Assembly (NCBI GenBank): GCA_964386325.1
Contig: CAYLQY010000001.1
Location: 321,811 to 385,810 of the forward strand
Length of the DNA: 64,000 bases
From: Anaerorhabdus sp964386325
Lineage (GTDB): Bacteria; Bacillota_I; Bacilli_A; Erysipelotrichales; Erysipelotrichaceae
Direction: 5' to 3'
The notes beneath the pieces were generated by a model, which was not told where the DNA came from, did no database searches, and saw only the letters and a list, made by a program, of their open reading frames with translations. Both the position numbers and the translations under genes were made by a program. This document shows, piece after piece, positions 15,924 through 24,583 of this stretch (the stretch's first letter is position 1; each line of letters starts with the position of its first letter).

Positions 15924-17225
15924 ATGACGACAGTATCTGACATTACTACAATACAAGACAAATTTGCTTCAGCACTTGATCGACGACAAGTTTGCTCTTT
16001 TGATATTGAATTCGTTGAAAATCAAACCTCTCCTCTTATTCATAGTGCGGCGAGGTTTTTGTATTTTTTGGAGGGTAGTTGTATTTTTTCGCTTAATGGA
16101 ATTGATTATGATATTCGAAAAGATACGATAGTATCCGTGATGCCTTGGGATATTACGGTTATCAAAAATGTTACTGAGCCATTAACGTTTCAAAAAATTG
16201 TTTATAATTCAGATTTTATTAATGGATATTTACGGACTCTTTATAATCCTAAAAATAGTCTTATTCATTTGCATGAGGCAATTAAAGAACATCCTGTTTT
16301 ATATTGTGATCAAATTGAATCAGTGTCATTACAAACATGTATTAATCAACTAAAAGATGAGCTTGGTGAAGAAAGTATGAACCCAGATTATGATAATCTA
16401 CCAGAGCTGTCAGATGCATTTGTAACCAGTCTTTTAGTATCTATGTTGGTCTTGTTCAATCGTTATATTAAAAACCATGAAGCTGTTGGAAAAGAAGATA
16501 ACACTGAACTTGAATTAACAAATAAAATATTAAGATACATAAGTACAAATCTTCAAAGCAAGATAACATTAGAAAAATTATCAAAAATATTCTATGTAAG
16601 TGAATCTACAATTGCTAAATACTTTCAAGAAAATATTGGATACTCATTTTCAGAAATGATTAATGAAATACGATTGTCTAAATCCTATGATCTATTACTA
16701 TATTCAGATTTAAGCTTAAACATAATTGCTCAAATTATTGGCTATACAGATGCATCTCATTTTATCAAAGCATTTGTAGCTAAAGTAGGTTGCACACCGA
16801 ATGAATATCGCAAGAGTTATCAAACAGATGAAGAAATTTTAAAACGCAAAGAAAATGAAGTTATCTATAAAGTATTGAATTATATTCAGGAAAATTTCTT
16901 GAATGATAAGATAAGTGGAGCGATTGTTTCCAAGCGATTCGGGCTTACTATGATGGAATTAAATCATATCATGTTATTTCAAGTGGAGAAAACATTTGAT
17001 GATTATGTAGATTGGTTGCGTGTATCAAAAGCCTCTGAACTACTTATTACAACAGATTTAGCAATCACTGATATTGCAATTGATGTGGGGTATAACACAA
17101 CCAAAACATTTACAAGAACATTTACAAATATTCGTAAAATGACACCAGGAGCGTTTAGAAAAAATGTTGATTTGCAAACAGTAGATGGAGAAATCATTTA
17201 CACTGTTAGAAAAGAAAATCTTTAG
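15924..17225 (+). CDS. Transcriptional regulator with two AraC-type DNA-binding domains
   Basis: 433 residues. The N-terminal part (about 15-130) looks like a cupin-type sensor (SAARFLYFLEGSCIFSLNG, then SVMPWDITVI). A first AraC HTH pair occupies residues 201-298 (ITLEKLSKIFYVSESTIAKYF, later IIGYTDASHFIKAF). A second, more diverged one occupies 315-414 (VSKRFGLTMMELNHIM, then IDVGYNTTKTFTRTF, TPGAFRKN). AraC proteins usually carry one such domain. It follows the arc operon terminator and may regulate arc genes; that link is inference. Confidence 0.85.
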   Translation: MTTVSDITTIQDKFASALDRRQVCSFDIEFVENQTSPLIHSAARFLYFLEGSCIFSLNGIDYDIRKDTIVSVMPWDITVIKNVTEPLTFQKIVYNSDFINGYLRTLYNPKNSLIHLHEAIKEHPVLYCDQIESVSLQTCINQLKDELGEESMNPDYDNLPELSDAFVTSLLVSMLVLFNRYIKNHEAVGKEDNTELELTNKILRYISTNLQSKITLEKLSKIFYVSESTIAKYFQENIGYSFSEMINEIRLSKSYDLLLYSDLSLNIIAQIIGYTDASHFIKAFVAKVGCTPNEYRKSYQTDEEILKRKENEVIYKVLNYIQENFLNDKISGAIVSKRFGLTMMELNHIMLFQVEKTFDDYVDWLRVSKASELLITTDLAITDIAIDVGYNTTKTFTRTFTNIRKMTPGAFRKNVDLQTVDGEIIYTVRKENL

Positions 17226-17226
17226 A

Positions 17227-17255
17227 AATGAGAGTACAATAAGTCTCTCATTTTT
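17227..17255 (+). terminator. Terminator after the AraC regulator
   Basis: AATGAGAG (17227-17234) pairs with CTCTCATT (17245-17252), then T run. Confidence 0.75.
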
Positions 17256-17264
17256 AATGTAGCA

Positions 17265-17273
17265 TGGTATAAT
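17265..17273 (+). promoter_or_regulatory. Extended -10 promoter for the P-type ATPase
   Basis: TGG followed by TATAAT (17268-17273), 17 bases before the GTG start; no clear -35. Confidence 0.5.
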
Positions 17274-17290
17274 AACAACGAGGTGATTTC

Positions 17291-19582
17291 GTGGAAAAAG
17301 GATTAACACAAAAAGAGGTTCAAGAGCGAATCACAGCGGGTAAGATTAATAACCTTGAATCTCATATAACAAGAACTTATAAAGATATTTTCTTTTCTAA
17401 TATATTTACATTTTTTAATTTGATTAACGTAATTTTATTTGTTTTAATTTTAATGGTTAAATCATATAAAAATGGGTTATTCTTTTTGACAATACTTGCG
17501 AATACGGTAGTAGGTATTGTTCAAGAAATACGTTCTAAACAAACGTTAGATAAACTAGCGATTGTGACAGTTAATAAAATTGAGGTAATTAGAGATGGAA
17601 TTACAAGCCAAGTACGTATTGATGAAATTGTACTTGACGATTGTGTAATTATAAAAGAAGGTATGCAGATTCCAAGTGATGCACTTGTTTTGGATGGAAA
17701 AATAGAAGCAAATGAGTCTTTACTTACAGGTGAAAGTGTTCCCCAACTTAAAGAAGTAGGTTCATCGGTATTAAGTGGAAGTTTTGTAACTTCTGGTGAA
17801 GCGATTTGTAAAGTAATTCATGTAGGTAAAGATAATTACGCGCAAAAAATAGTAAGTGAAGCTAAAAAATACAAAACTCATCAATCAGAGTTAAAGAAAA
17901 GCATTAATATCATATTGAAAGTAATCAGTGTTCTAATTGTTCCAGTAGGCTTATTGTTGTTTTATAATCAATATTATCGTCTTGAGTCTACTCTTCAAGT
18001 AGCAATTGTGAGGACGGTTGCAGCATTGGTTGGAATGATACCAGAAGGACTTGTATTTTTAACAAGTGTTGCATTAGCAATTAGTGTTATTCGCTTAGCG
18101 AATCAAAAGACCCTTGTTCAAGAATTATATTGTGTTGAAACACTTGCTCGGGTAGATGTTCTTTGCCTGGATAAGACAGGAACAATTACTGAAGGGAAAA
18201 TGAAAGTAATTGAAAGTGAAAAATTTGAAGAATTTGATTTTGATAAAATACTAGGTAATTATGTGCGTATCTTTTCAAAAGGAAATGCAACGGCAACAGC
18301 TTTAAAAGAAGCATATGAACAAAGAAATGATTTAGAGGTTGTGGGTAAAGAAGATTTCTCATCAGATCGAAAATATAGTGCAATAACGGTAAAAAACGAA
18401 GGTACATATTATTTAGGTGCAGCTCAAATTTTATTTCCGCAAAATAAAATGGTTTTGGATAAAGCAAAAGAAGCTGCAGAGGATGGTTATCGTGTCATCA
18501 TTCTTGGTGTGAATCGAAAGAATGATTCATATCTTAATTGCGTTCCACTAGGATTAATTAAAATACAAGATTCTATTCGTAGTAATGCAAAAGATACAAT
18601 TCAATATTTTTATGATCAAGATGTTGAATGTAAAGTAATATCTGGAGATGATCCAGTGACAGTATCATCTATTGCAAAAAAAGTGGGAATTAGAAATGCC
18701 GAATTTTGGGTAGATGCATCAAAATTAAATGATGATGAACTTCGCCAAGCAATTGTCGAAAAGAATATTTTTGGAAGGGTAACTCCAGCTCAAAAGAAAA
18801 TTATGGTTGAAGCACTTCAACAAGCAGGGCATACAGTTGCGATGACAGGTGATGGTGTGAATGATGTACCAGCCTTAAAGAAAGCAGACGTTTCTGTTGC
18901 AATGGCTTCAGGTAGTGATGCATCTAAAAATGTATCTAATATTGTTTTATTAGATTCAGACTTTAGTCACTTGCCGTTTGTGGTAAAAGAGGGAAGACGA
19001 GTTATTAATAATATAAGAAGTGCTTCGAGTATGTTTTTAGTTAAAACTGGTTTTTCGGTAATCCTTGCGATTCTTACAATTTTATTAGCGGATACGTATC
19101 CATTCCAACCAATACAACTGACAGTAATTGGAATGTTTGCGGTAGGAATACCAACATTTTTATTACAATTTGAACCTAGTTTTGGAAGAATTGATAAAAA
19201 GTTTTTACGGGTTGCGTTTAGAAATGCATTACCAGCAGCATTTATTATTGCAGTCGCAATATTGACGGGAATTATTTTCTCAACATTTTTCAAAATACCA
19301 GAAACAATGATATCTTCATTTAATGCGATTCAAACAGGTATTCTATATACATCGACGCTTTACTTTGTATATTCACCGCTTACTAAATATCGAGTTTCAA
19401 TCATCGTGACAATGCAAGTGTTATTAGGACTTGCCTTCTATATTGGCCAAAAGTTTATTGGTATTACAGGATTAAATGTATCACTTATAATATTTATAGT
19501 ATGTTATACCGTTTTATCTTATTTTTTGATGAAGATATTACGTGAATTATTTGATAGAGCTGAGAATGTCCTTAAAAAATAA
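17291..19582 (+). CDS. Cation-transporting P-type ATPase (CtpE/YoaB-like group)
   Basis: A 763-residue membrane pump. It has the actuator motif LLTGES (144-149), the phosphorylation motif DKTGT with Asp294, the hinge MTGDGVNDVPALKKAD, and membrane segments at about 35-80, 205-265 and six at the C-terminus. TM4 reads GMIPEGL, as in the CtpE-like group rather than MgtA or heavy-metal pumps; CtpE relatives are linked to Ca2+ homeostasis, but the ion is not certain. It starts at GTG with AGGTGAT upstream. Confidence 0.87.
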   Translation: MEKGLTQKEVQERITAGKINNLESHITRTYKDIFFSNIFTFFNLINVILFVLILMVKSYKNGLFFLTILANTVVGIVQEIRSKQTLDKLAIVTVNKIEVIRDGITSQVRIDEIVLDDCVIIKEGMQIPSDALVLDGKIEANESLLTGESVPQLKEVGSSVLSGSFVTSGEAICKVIHVGKDNYAQKIVSEAKKYKTHQSELKKSINIILKVISVLIVPVGLLLFYNQYYRLESTLQVAIVRTVAALVGMIPEGLVFLTSVALAISVIRLANQKTLVQELYCVETLARVDVLCLDKTGTITEGKMKVIESEKFEEFDFDKILGNYVRIFSKGNATATALKEAYEQRNDLEVVGKEDFSSDRKYSAITVKNEGTYYLGAAQILFPQNKMVLDKAKEAAEDGYRVIILGVNRKNDSYLNCVPLGLIKIQDSIRSNAKDTIQYFYDQDVECKVISGDDPVTVSSIAKKVGIRNAEFWVDASKLNDDELRQAIVEKNIFGRVTPAQKKIMVEALQQAGHTVAMTGDGVNDVPALKKADVSVAMASGSDASKNVSNIVLLDSDFSHLPFVVKEGRRVINNIRSASSMFLVKTGFSVILAILTILLADTYPFQPIQLTVIGMFAVGIPTFLLQFEPSFGRIDKKFLRVAFRNALPAAFIIAVAILTGIIFSTFFKIPETMISSFNAIQTGILYTSTLYFVYSPLTKYRVSIIVTMQVLLGLAFYIGQKFIGITGLNVSLIIFIVCYTVLSYFLMKILRELFDRAENVLKK

Positions 19583-19593
19583 GGACATTTTTA
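19565..19593 (+). terminator. Terminator overlapping the P-type ATPase stop
   Basis: AATGTCCTTA (19565-19574) pairs with TAAGGACATT (19580-19589); the stop codon lies in the 3' arm and a T run follows. Confidence 0.8.
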
Positions 19594-19596
19594 AAT

Positions 19597-19646
19597 TTTA
19601 CATAGATTTAACATTTCTAGCACTTAGATTTAATAATACTTTCTTA
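19597..19646 (+). promoter_or_regulatory. PhoP-box-like tandem repeats upstream of pstS
   Basis: TT(A/T/C)A(C/T)A-like hexamers occur on an 11-base register: TTTACA (19597), TTAACA (19608), a poor copy AGCACT (19619), TTAATA (19630) and TTCTTA (19641). This is the layout of Bacillus-type Pho boxes. A PhoP/PhoR-type pair is encoded at 27280-29237. Confidence 0.6.
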
Positions 19647-19687
19647 ATCTATACATGTACCAAGTCGGTATCTGGAGGGAAAGACAA

Positions 19688-20629
19688 ATGAAAAAAATAT
19701 TAAGCTTAATTTTAGCAAGTATGTTAATTGCCGGTTGTTCATCAGCACCAGCAAATACGGAAGGAACTGCAACACCAGCAACAGGAACAACAGGTGGGTC
19801 TACAATTAATGTTTACACACGTGATAGCAGTAGTGGAACTCGTGAAGCATTCCAAGGGGCAATTGAACTTGAAGAACTAACTGCAAATGCAATTGAAGTA
19901 TCATCAAATGGTGACATGGCTACAAAAGTAGGGGCTGATGTAAATGGTATCGGTTATGTATCATTATCAACAGACTTTGAAGCAAGTGGATTAACACCAC
20001 TTAACTATGAAGGTGTTACACCAACAGTTGAAACAGTACTTGATGGAACATATTCAATGCAACGTCCATTCGCTTATGTAACTCGTGCAGCAGGTGACTT
20101 TGGATCAGATGAAAAAGAACAATTAGTTGCAGCATTCATTGATTTTATTACAAATTCAACTGAAGGTATGTCAGTTGTTCAAAGTCAACACGGTATCGTG
20201 GATGTTACTAAAGGTACACCATGGGCTGAGTTAGCAAAAAATCATCCTATCGTAACACAAGATAATTCAGGTATTACACTTGTAACAGCTGGATCTACAT
20301 CAGTATCTAAAACGCTTCAAGCTGCATTGGAAGCATTCCAACCAATGGCAGGTAACTTCCAATTCACAATGAATCAAACAGGTTCAGGTGATGGCTACAA
20401 ACGTGTATTAGGTGAAGAAAAAGATGGTGCAAACGCCGCTGATATCGGTTTTGCTTCAAGAAACTTCAAAGCTGAAGAAGATATTACAAGTTCAATGGCA
20501 AATGGTGTTTACTGTATTGATGCAGTAGTTGCAGTAGTAAACAAAGCGAATGCTTTAACAAATATTACAGCTGCTCAATTAAATGACATTTTTTCTGGAA
20601 ATGTAACTGATTACAGCGCAATTAAGTAG
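19688..20629 (+). CDS. pstS: Phosphate-binding lipoprotein PstS, apparently circularly permuted
   Basis: 313 residues with a lipoprotein signal (lipobox LIAGC, Cys17) and a Ser/Thr/Gly-rich linker. The phosphate-binding segments are in swapped order. Residues 39-175 match the usual second half (VYTRDSSSGTREAF, NGIGYVSLS, GTYSMQRPF). Residues 195-313 match the usual first half (VTAGSTSVSKTL, TGSGDGYKRV, DIGFASRNFK, IDAVVAVVN, then IFSGNVTDYSAIK at the very end). Length is normal for a full protein, the frame is intact, and it is followed 6 bases later by pstC, so neither truncation nor frameshift explains it. ATG 19688 follows GGAGGGA. It delivers phosphate to PstCA. Confidence 0.9.
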   Translation: MKKILSLILASMLIAGCSSAPANTEGTATPATGTTGGSTINVYTRDSSSGTREAFQGAIELEELTANAIEVSSNGDMATKVGADVNGIGYVSLSTDFEASGLTPLNYEGVTPTVETVLDGTYSMQRPFAYVTRAAGDFGSDEKEQLVAAFIDFITNSTEGMSVVQSQHGIVDVTKGTPWAELAKNHPIVTQDNSGITLVTAGSTSVSKTLQAALEAFQPMAGNFQFTMNQTGSGDGYKRVLGEEKDGANAADIGFASRNFKAEEDITSSMANGVYCIDAVVAVVNKANALTNITAAQLNDIFSGNVTDYSAIK

Positions 20630-20635
20630 GTCAAT

Positions 20636-21556
20636 ATGGAAACAAATAAGAAGTATATCAAGAAAAACAAAACTCTTGATTCCATTTATAAATACTTCTT
20701 TATGGCGATGGCTGTACTTTCAAGCAGCTTCATAATACTCTTAGTTCTCTTTGTTTTTACAAAGGGAATTTCGCCATTTTTAAGTGGATATGAATATGGA
20801 CAAGTAAATTTCTTTGATTTCCTATTTGGATTGACATATCGTCAAGACAAAGGAATTTACGGAGTAGGGTTTATTGTTATTAATACATTTATAAGTGCTT
20901 TTGCAGCTTTACTGATTTCTTTCCCCGTATCAGTATTAACCGCCTTATTTATAGCAAAAATAGCACCAAAACGATTGAGTAAATTTATGCAAACAGTCGT
21001 TGAATTACTTGCAAGTATTCCAAGTATTGTTTATGGGGTATTTGCTAGTGGACTTATTACAGCGTTTGTTCGTCAAATTGCCACGTTCTTTGGAATTACA
21101 ACAGCAGGTGGATCCAGTTTATTAGCAGTTGTTCTTTTGTTGGCAATTATGATATTTCCAACAATTGCTTCTTTGTCAATTACGGCAATTCAAGCAGTGG
21201 ACAAAGACTTAGAACAAGCTTCACTTGCATTAGGGGCCACTAAAACACAAACAAACTTTAAAATTGTTTTAATAGCTGCAAAATCTGGAATCTTTGCCGG
21301 AGCAATTCTAGGAATAGGACGTGCTTTTGGAGAAGCTACAGCCGTAGCGATGGTTGCCGGAAATAAATTATTCGGACCCACATTTAATCCTTTTGATATC
21401 ACAAGAACACTTACAACAACAATGTTAGCAGGTTTAAAAGAAACAACAGGTTTAGACTATGATATTCGTTTCTCAGTAGGACTTGTATTGATGGTTGTTA
21501 TCTTTGCAAGTAACTATATTCTTAATCTTGTGAAACGGAAAGTAGGTAATATGTAA
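20636..21556 (+). CDS. pstC: Phosphate ABC transporter permease PstC
   Basis: A 306-residue permease with six membrane segments. The EAA-type cytoplasmic loop LEQASLALGATKTQTNFKIVL, which docks the ATPase, is followed by GIGRAFGEATAVAMVAG, typical of PstC. Short N-terminal cytoplasmic region, then TM1 at about 20-45. It overlaps the pstA start (TAATG at 21554-21558). Confidence 0.94.
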   Translation: METNKKYIKKNKTLDSIYKYFFMAMAVLSSSFIILLVLFVFTKGISPFLSGYEYGQVNFFDFLFGLTYRQDKGIYGVGFIVINTFISAFAALLISFPVSVLTALFIAKIAPKRLSKFMQTVVELLASIPSIVYGVFASGLITAFVRQIATFFGITTAGGSSLLAVVLLLAIMIFPTIASLSITAIQAVDKDLEQASLALGATKTQTNFKIVLIAAKSGIFAGAILGIGRAFGEATAVAMVAGNKLFGPTFNPFDITRTLTTTMLAGLKETTGLDYDIRFSVGLVLMVVIFASNYILNLVKRKVGNM

Positions 21557-22764
21557 TGAAAAAGAAAACAAAAGCAAAAGATACATTCTTAAATTCAATT
21601 ACCTATTTTGCCAGTGGAGTGAGTGTGCTTGTATTAGGTGCGGTGTTATGGTTTTTATTCTCACAAGGGTTTTCAACATTAAACTGGGATCTAATTAAAA
21701 ATAATTATTGGAGCCAAAATTTACTTGGAAATGTTGAAAAACAAGCTGGTGATTATCCGTTAACACAAGAAGTAGATGGTGTTTATTCGGTTGAATGGGG
21801 AATCGCACTTAAAGATAGTGTGAATGCCCAAAAAGAAAAAGTATTAGAAGTAACCTATATTCATCCTGATTCACCACTTAAAACAATGACGAGTGCTGTT
21901 GCAGGACAAGATAATCGTGAAATAACATTAGAAACAGGATATTCTATTCAAAAGATTGATATTGTGACAGCCGATGGAATCGCAACATTTACTGGAAAAA
22001 TCATGTCACAAGATGCGGCAACTGTTATCGCAAATATAGATGGTGCACAGTCAATTACCAGTATGTATTTCAAAACACTAGGTGGTGGTATTCGCAGCAG
22101 TTTAATTACAACATTATATTTAATTGTAATTTCACTACTTATTGCCTTACCAATTGGTGTATCAAGTGCAATTTATTTACATGAGTATGCATCCAAAAAT
22201 AGATTTAATAAATTAATTCGCCAAGGAATCGAAACACTAACAGGTGTTCCTAGTATTGTTTATGGTTTGATGGGAGTTACAGTATTATTCCCAGTGACAC
22301 AATTATTAGGTGCAACAACGACGAGTATTTTACTGGGTGGACTTACGATGTCAATTATTCTATTGCCGACAATTATTAAATCTACGGAAGAAGCATTAAT
22401 CGTTGTACCACAAAGTTTACGTGATGGAAGTTTATCATTAGGAGCGACTAAATCACAAACGATATTTAAAGTAGTATTACCTTGTGCAATCAATGGTATT
22501 CTTACTGGTATTCTATTATCAATAGGAAGAGTCATTGGTGAATCTGCCGCACTTATCTATACAATGGGAACATTTATCAATGATACACCTACATTACTTG
22601 GTCAAGGTACATCATTATCAGTAATGATTTGGTCATTCATGTCAGGTGAACAACCTAATTTCCAATTAGCAAGTGCAATATCAATTATCATTCTAATTAT
22701 TGTATTAATCTTGAATTTCGTCGTTAAGGCAATCGCGAAAAGATTTACGAAGAAATTCGCGTAG
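21556..22764 (+). CDS. pstA: Phosphate ABC transporter permease PstA with a large extracytoplasmic insertion
   Basis: 402 residues, about 100 longer than usual. TM1 lies at about 17-37. Residues about 55-170 form a hydrophilic domain facing outside, before the ordinary PstA core (five more TM segments, with LRDGSLSLGATKSQTIFKVVL as the ATPase-docking loop and GRVIGESAALIYTMG). Within the insertion WGIALKDSVN ... VLEVTYIHPDSPLKTM ... ETGYSIQKID has a faint resemblance to a PDZ fold, an inference only. It pairs with PstC and PstB and sits with an unusual PstS. Confidence 0.92.
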   Translation: MKKKTKAKDTFLNSITYFASGVSVLVLGAVLWFLFSQGFSTLNWDLIKNNYWSQNLLGNVEKQAGDYPLTQEVDGVYSVEWGIALKDSVNAQKEKVLEVTYIHPDSPLKTMTSAVAGQDNREITLETGYSIQKIDIVTADGIATFTGKIMSQDAATVIANIDGAQSITSMYFKTLGGGIRSSLITTLYLIVISLLIALPIGVSSAIYLHEYASKNRFNKLIRQGIETLTGVPSIVYGLMGVTVLFPVTQLLGATTTSILLGGLTMSIILLPTIIKSTEEALIVVPQSLRDGSLSLGATKSQTIFKVVLPCAINGILTGILLSIGRVIGESAALIYTMGTFINDTPTLLGQGTSLSVMIWSFMSGEQPNFQLASAISIIILIIVLILNFVVKAIAKRFTKKFA

Positions 22765-22775
22765 GAAGGGACATT

Positions 22776-23531
22776 ATGGAAACATGTTTTAAAGTAAAAG
22801 ATTTGAATTTATACTATGGTGAAAAACAAGCGCTTAAAAAGATTCAAATGAATATTTATAAAAATAAAGTAACAGCGTTTATTGGACCATCAGGATGTGG
22901 TAAATCAACATTTCTACGTTGTCTAAATAGAATGAATGATTTAATCGAAGGATGTAAAATTGATGGTTTAATTGATAAAGATGGTATCGATATTTATTCT
23001 TCTAAAACAGATATTGTAGATTTACGTACTAAAGTGGGTATGGTATTCCAAAAACCAAATCCATTTCCAATGAGTATTTTCGATAATGTTGCCTATGGAC
23101 CGCGTTGCCAAGGATTAAAAGACAAAAAGAAATTAGATGAAATTGTCGTTAAATCACTTAAACAAGCAGCGTTGTATGACGAAGTTAGTGATCGTCTACA
23201 TGAATCAGCACTTGGACTATCTGGTGGTCAACAACAACGTTTATGCATTGCACGTTGTATTGCGATGGAGCCGGAAGTAATTTTAATGGATGAACCTACA
23301 TCAGCACTAGATCCAATTGCCACTGCAAAAATTGAAGAACTTATTGAACAGTTAAAAGAAAAATATACAATAATCATTGTAACGCACAGTATGCAACAAG
23401 CATCACGTATCAGTGATTACACAGCGTTTTTCTTACTCGGTGAAGTAATTGAATTTGATAATACAAAAAAGATTTTCAGTACACCAACCGATAAAAGAAC
23501 AGAAGATTACATAACAGGGAGATTCGGATAA
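22776..23531 (+). CDS. pstB: Phosphate ABC transporter ATP-binding protein PstB
   Basis: A 251-residue ABC ATPase. Walker A is GPSGCGKST (37-45), the Q loop lies in GMVFQKPNPFPMSI, the signature is LSGGQQQRL and Walker B is VILMDEPTSALDPIAT. The sequence NRMNDLIEG after Walker A is diagnostic of PstB. Its stop overlaps the phoU start. Confidence 0.96.
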   Translation: METCFKVKDLNLYYGEKQALKKIQMNIYKNKVTAFIGPSGCGKSTFLRCLNRMNDLIEGCKIDGLIDKDGIDIYSSKTDIVDLRTKVGMVFQKPNPFPMSIFDNVAYGPRCQGLKDKKKLDEIVVKSLKQAALYDEVSDRLHESALGLSGGQQQRLCIARCIAMEPEVILMDEPTSALDPIATAKIEELIEQLKEKYTIIIVTHSMQQASRISDYTAFFLLGEVIEFDNTKKIFSTPTDKRTEDYITGRFG

Positions 23532-24172
23532 TGATTAAACTAGATGATAAATGTAATAGAATTAAAGAATGTGTTATGCAAATGTCTAAACGTGTTGAAG
23601 ACATGTATTCATTGGCATTAGATATTATTGAAACAGGAGACAAAGATGTTGCGCTAAAGGTCATCGAAATGGATGGTTTTGTAAATAGTGCAGAAGAAGA
23701 AATTAATGATTTAGCAATTGAAGCATTAGCATTACTTTCACCCGTTGCAAGTGATTTACGAAAAGTAATTACAGGTATCAAAATCTCATCAGATTTAGAA
23801 CGCATTGGTGACTATGCGAAGAGTATTGCTGGATTTGTAGTGCGTGATGGAAAACTAGACCCAGAGCTTGCGAAGAAGGCAAGAGAGCTTGGCGATACTT
23901 TCCTAACAATGATTGATCATGCGATGGATAGCTATAGTAAATCAGATGCAGTGTGGGCAATGAGCATACCTGAAGAAGATCTTCAAATTGATCGTATTTT
24001 TGATGAAATATTAAAAATTCTTCAAGAACGTATTAAAAAACAAGAAATGGTTGAAGATATTATTCCAATCATGGGAATGTTAAGAAATTTGAAACGTGCT
24101 GGTGAACATACAAAGAATATTTGTGAACACACAATATTTGAAGTGAAAGGTCAACACATCGAATTCAATTAG
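23531..24172 (+). CDS. phoU: Phosphate signalling/transport regulator PhoU
   Basis: A 213-residue all-helical protein made of two PhoU repeats, each with an E/DxxxD-type metal-binding pattern (EMDGFVNSAEEEIND; later LQIDRIFDEI). PhoU dampens Pst activity and signalling through PhoR when phosphate is plentiful. It is the last gene of the pst operon, overlapping pstB. Confidence 0.93.
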   Translation: MIKLDDKCNRIKECVMQMSKRVEDMYSLALDIIETGDKDVALKVIEMDGFVNSAEEEINDLAIEALALLSPVASDLRKVITGIKISSDLERIGDYAKSIAGFVVRDGKLDPELAKKARELGDTFLTMIDHAMDSYSKSDAVWAMSIPEEDLQIDRIFDEILKILQERIKKQEMVEDIIPIMGMLRNLKRAGEHTKNICEHTIFEVKGQHIEFN

Positions 24173-24180
24173 TACATGAT

Positions 24181-24209
24181 TTGACAATTACATAAATAAG
24201 TTATATAAA
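24181..24209 (+). promoter_or_regulatory. Strong promoter of the M-box leader
   Basis: TTGACA (24181-24186), 17-base spacer, TATAAA (24204-24209). Confidence 0.75.
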
Positions 24210-24212
24210 TAA

Positions 24213-24414
24213 AGTGTATCGGTAGGTGAGGCTACCTTAGGGATACGGATTGCTGCCGCGGAGCTGTGGAGACACAGTGAGAAGGTTAACAGTCTATGTC
24301 GAATTCAAGGCATAGAATAACGCAATTACATCGCCCTAAGAAGTTAAAGCTTGAATGGTAATGTACTTTTTGATTTTTAACGAGTCCTTATCGTTTTCCG
24401 ATAGGGACTTTTTT
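24213..24414 (+). ncRNA. M-box (ykoK) magnesium riboswitch
   Basis: The conserved M-box core is visible: TAGGTGAGGCTACC, then GGATACGGATTGCTGCCGC, then the downstream region ending ACATCGCCCT before the expression platform. Mg2+ binding to the aptamer promotes the terminator at 24383. The next large gene is a magnesium P-type ATPase, as expected for this riboswitch class. Confidence 0.9.
24383..24414 (+). terminator. M-box expression-platform terminator
   Basis: AGTCCTTATCG (24383-24393) pairs fully with CGATAGGGACT (24399-24409), followed by TTTTT. Confidence 0.88.
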
Positions 24415-24434
24415 ACATAAAGGAGGTGGTTGAT

Positions 24435-24542
24435 ATGAGTAAACCGGATAGTTGTAGTTGTGATCAGCAGAGGCAAAAAGTCATGCGTTTTATATTCCTA
24501 GTTTTCAGTCAACCATCTTTTGAATTATCGTCTGAATTTTAA
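24435..24542 (+). CDS. 35-residue small ORF between the M-box and mgtA
   Basis: ATG 24435 follows a near-perfect ribosome site, AGGAGGTGGTTGAT, so translation is likely. The peptide begins MSKPDSCSCDQQRQK, then a short hydrophobic stretch MRFIFLVFS, and ends SSEF before TAA. It lies after the riboswitch terminator and 48 bases before mgtA. By position it could be a leader peptide coupling translation to mgtA (as MgtL does in enterobacteria) or a small modulator of the pump. I recognise no family. Confidence 0.55.
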   Translation: MSKPDSCSCDQQRQKVMRFIFLVFSQPSFELSSEF

Positions 24543-24563
24543 TTTATAATTCCATTGACATTG

Positions 24564-24583
24564 CCTCTTGAAAAAGAGGAGGG
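24564..24583 (+). promoter_or_regulatory. Hairpin occluding the mgtA ribosome binding site
   Basis: CCTCTT (24564-24569), loop GAAA, AAGAGG (24574-24579). The 3' arm contains the start of the mgtA Shine-Dalgarno GAGGAGGG, so opening it could control initiation. Confidence 0.45.

Noticed and set aside
15596..15961. Long antisense frame on the minus strand spanning the arcD end
   Set aside because: It crosses the arc terminator and the next gene's promoter, has no ribosome site and low-complexity composition; a shadow of arcD. Similar antisense frames across the window were left out.
19688..20635. Frameshift or gene fusion explaining the odd PstS order
   Set aside because: The frame is continuous, length matches a single PstS, and there is no second PstS fragment before or after.
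24435..24542. Calling the small ORF a homologue of MgtL, MgtS or MgtR
   Set aside because: No sequence similarity can be seen; only the position is comparable.
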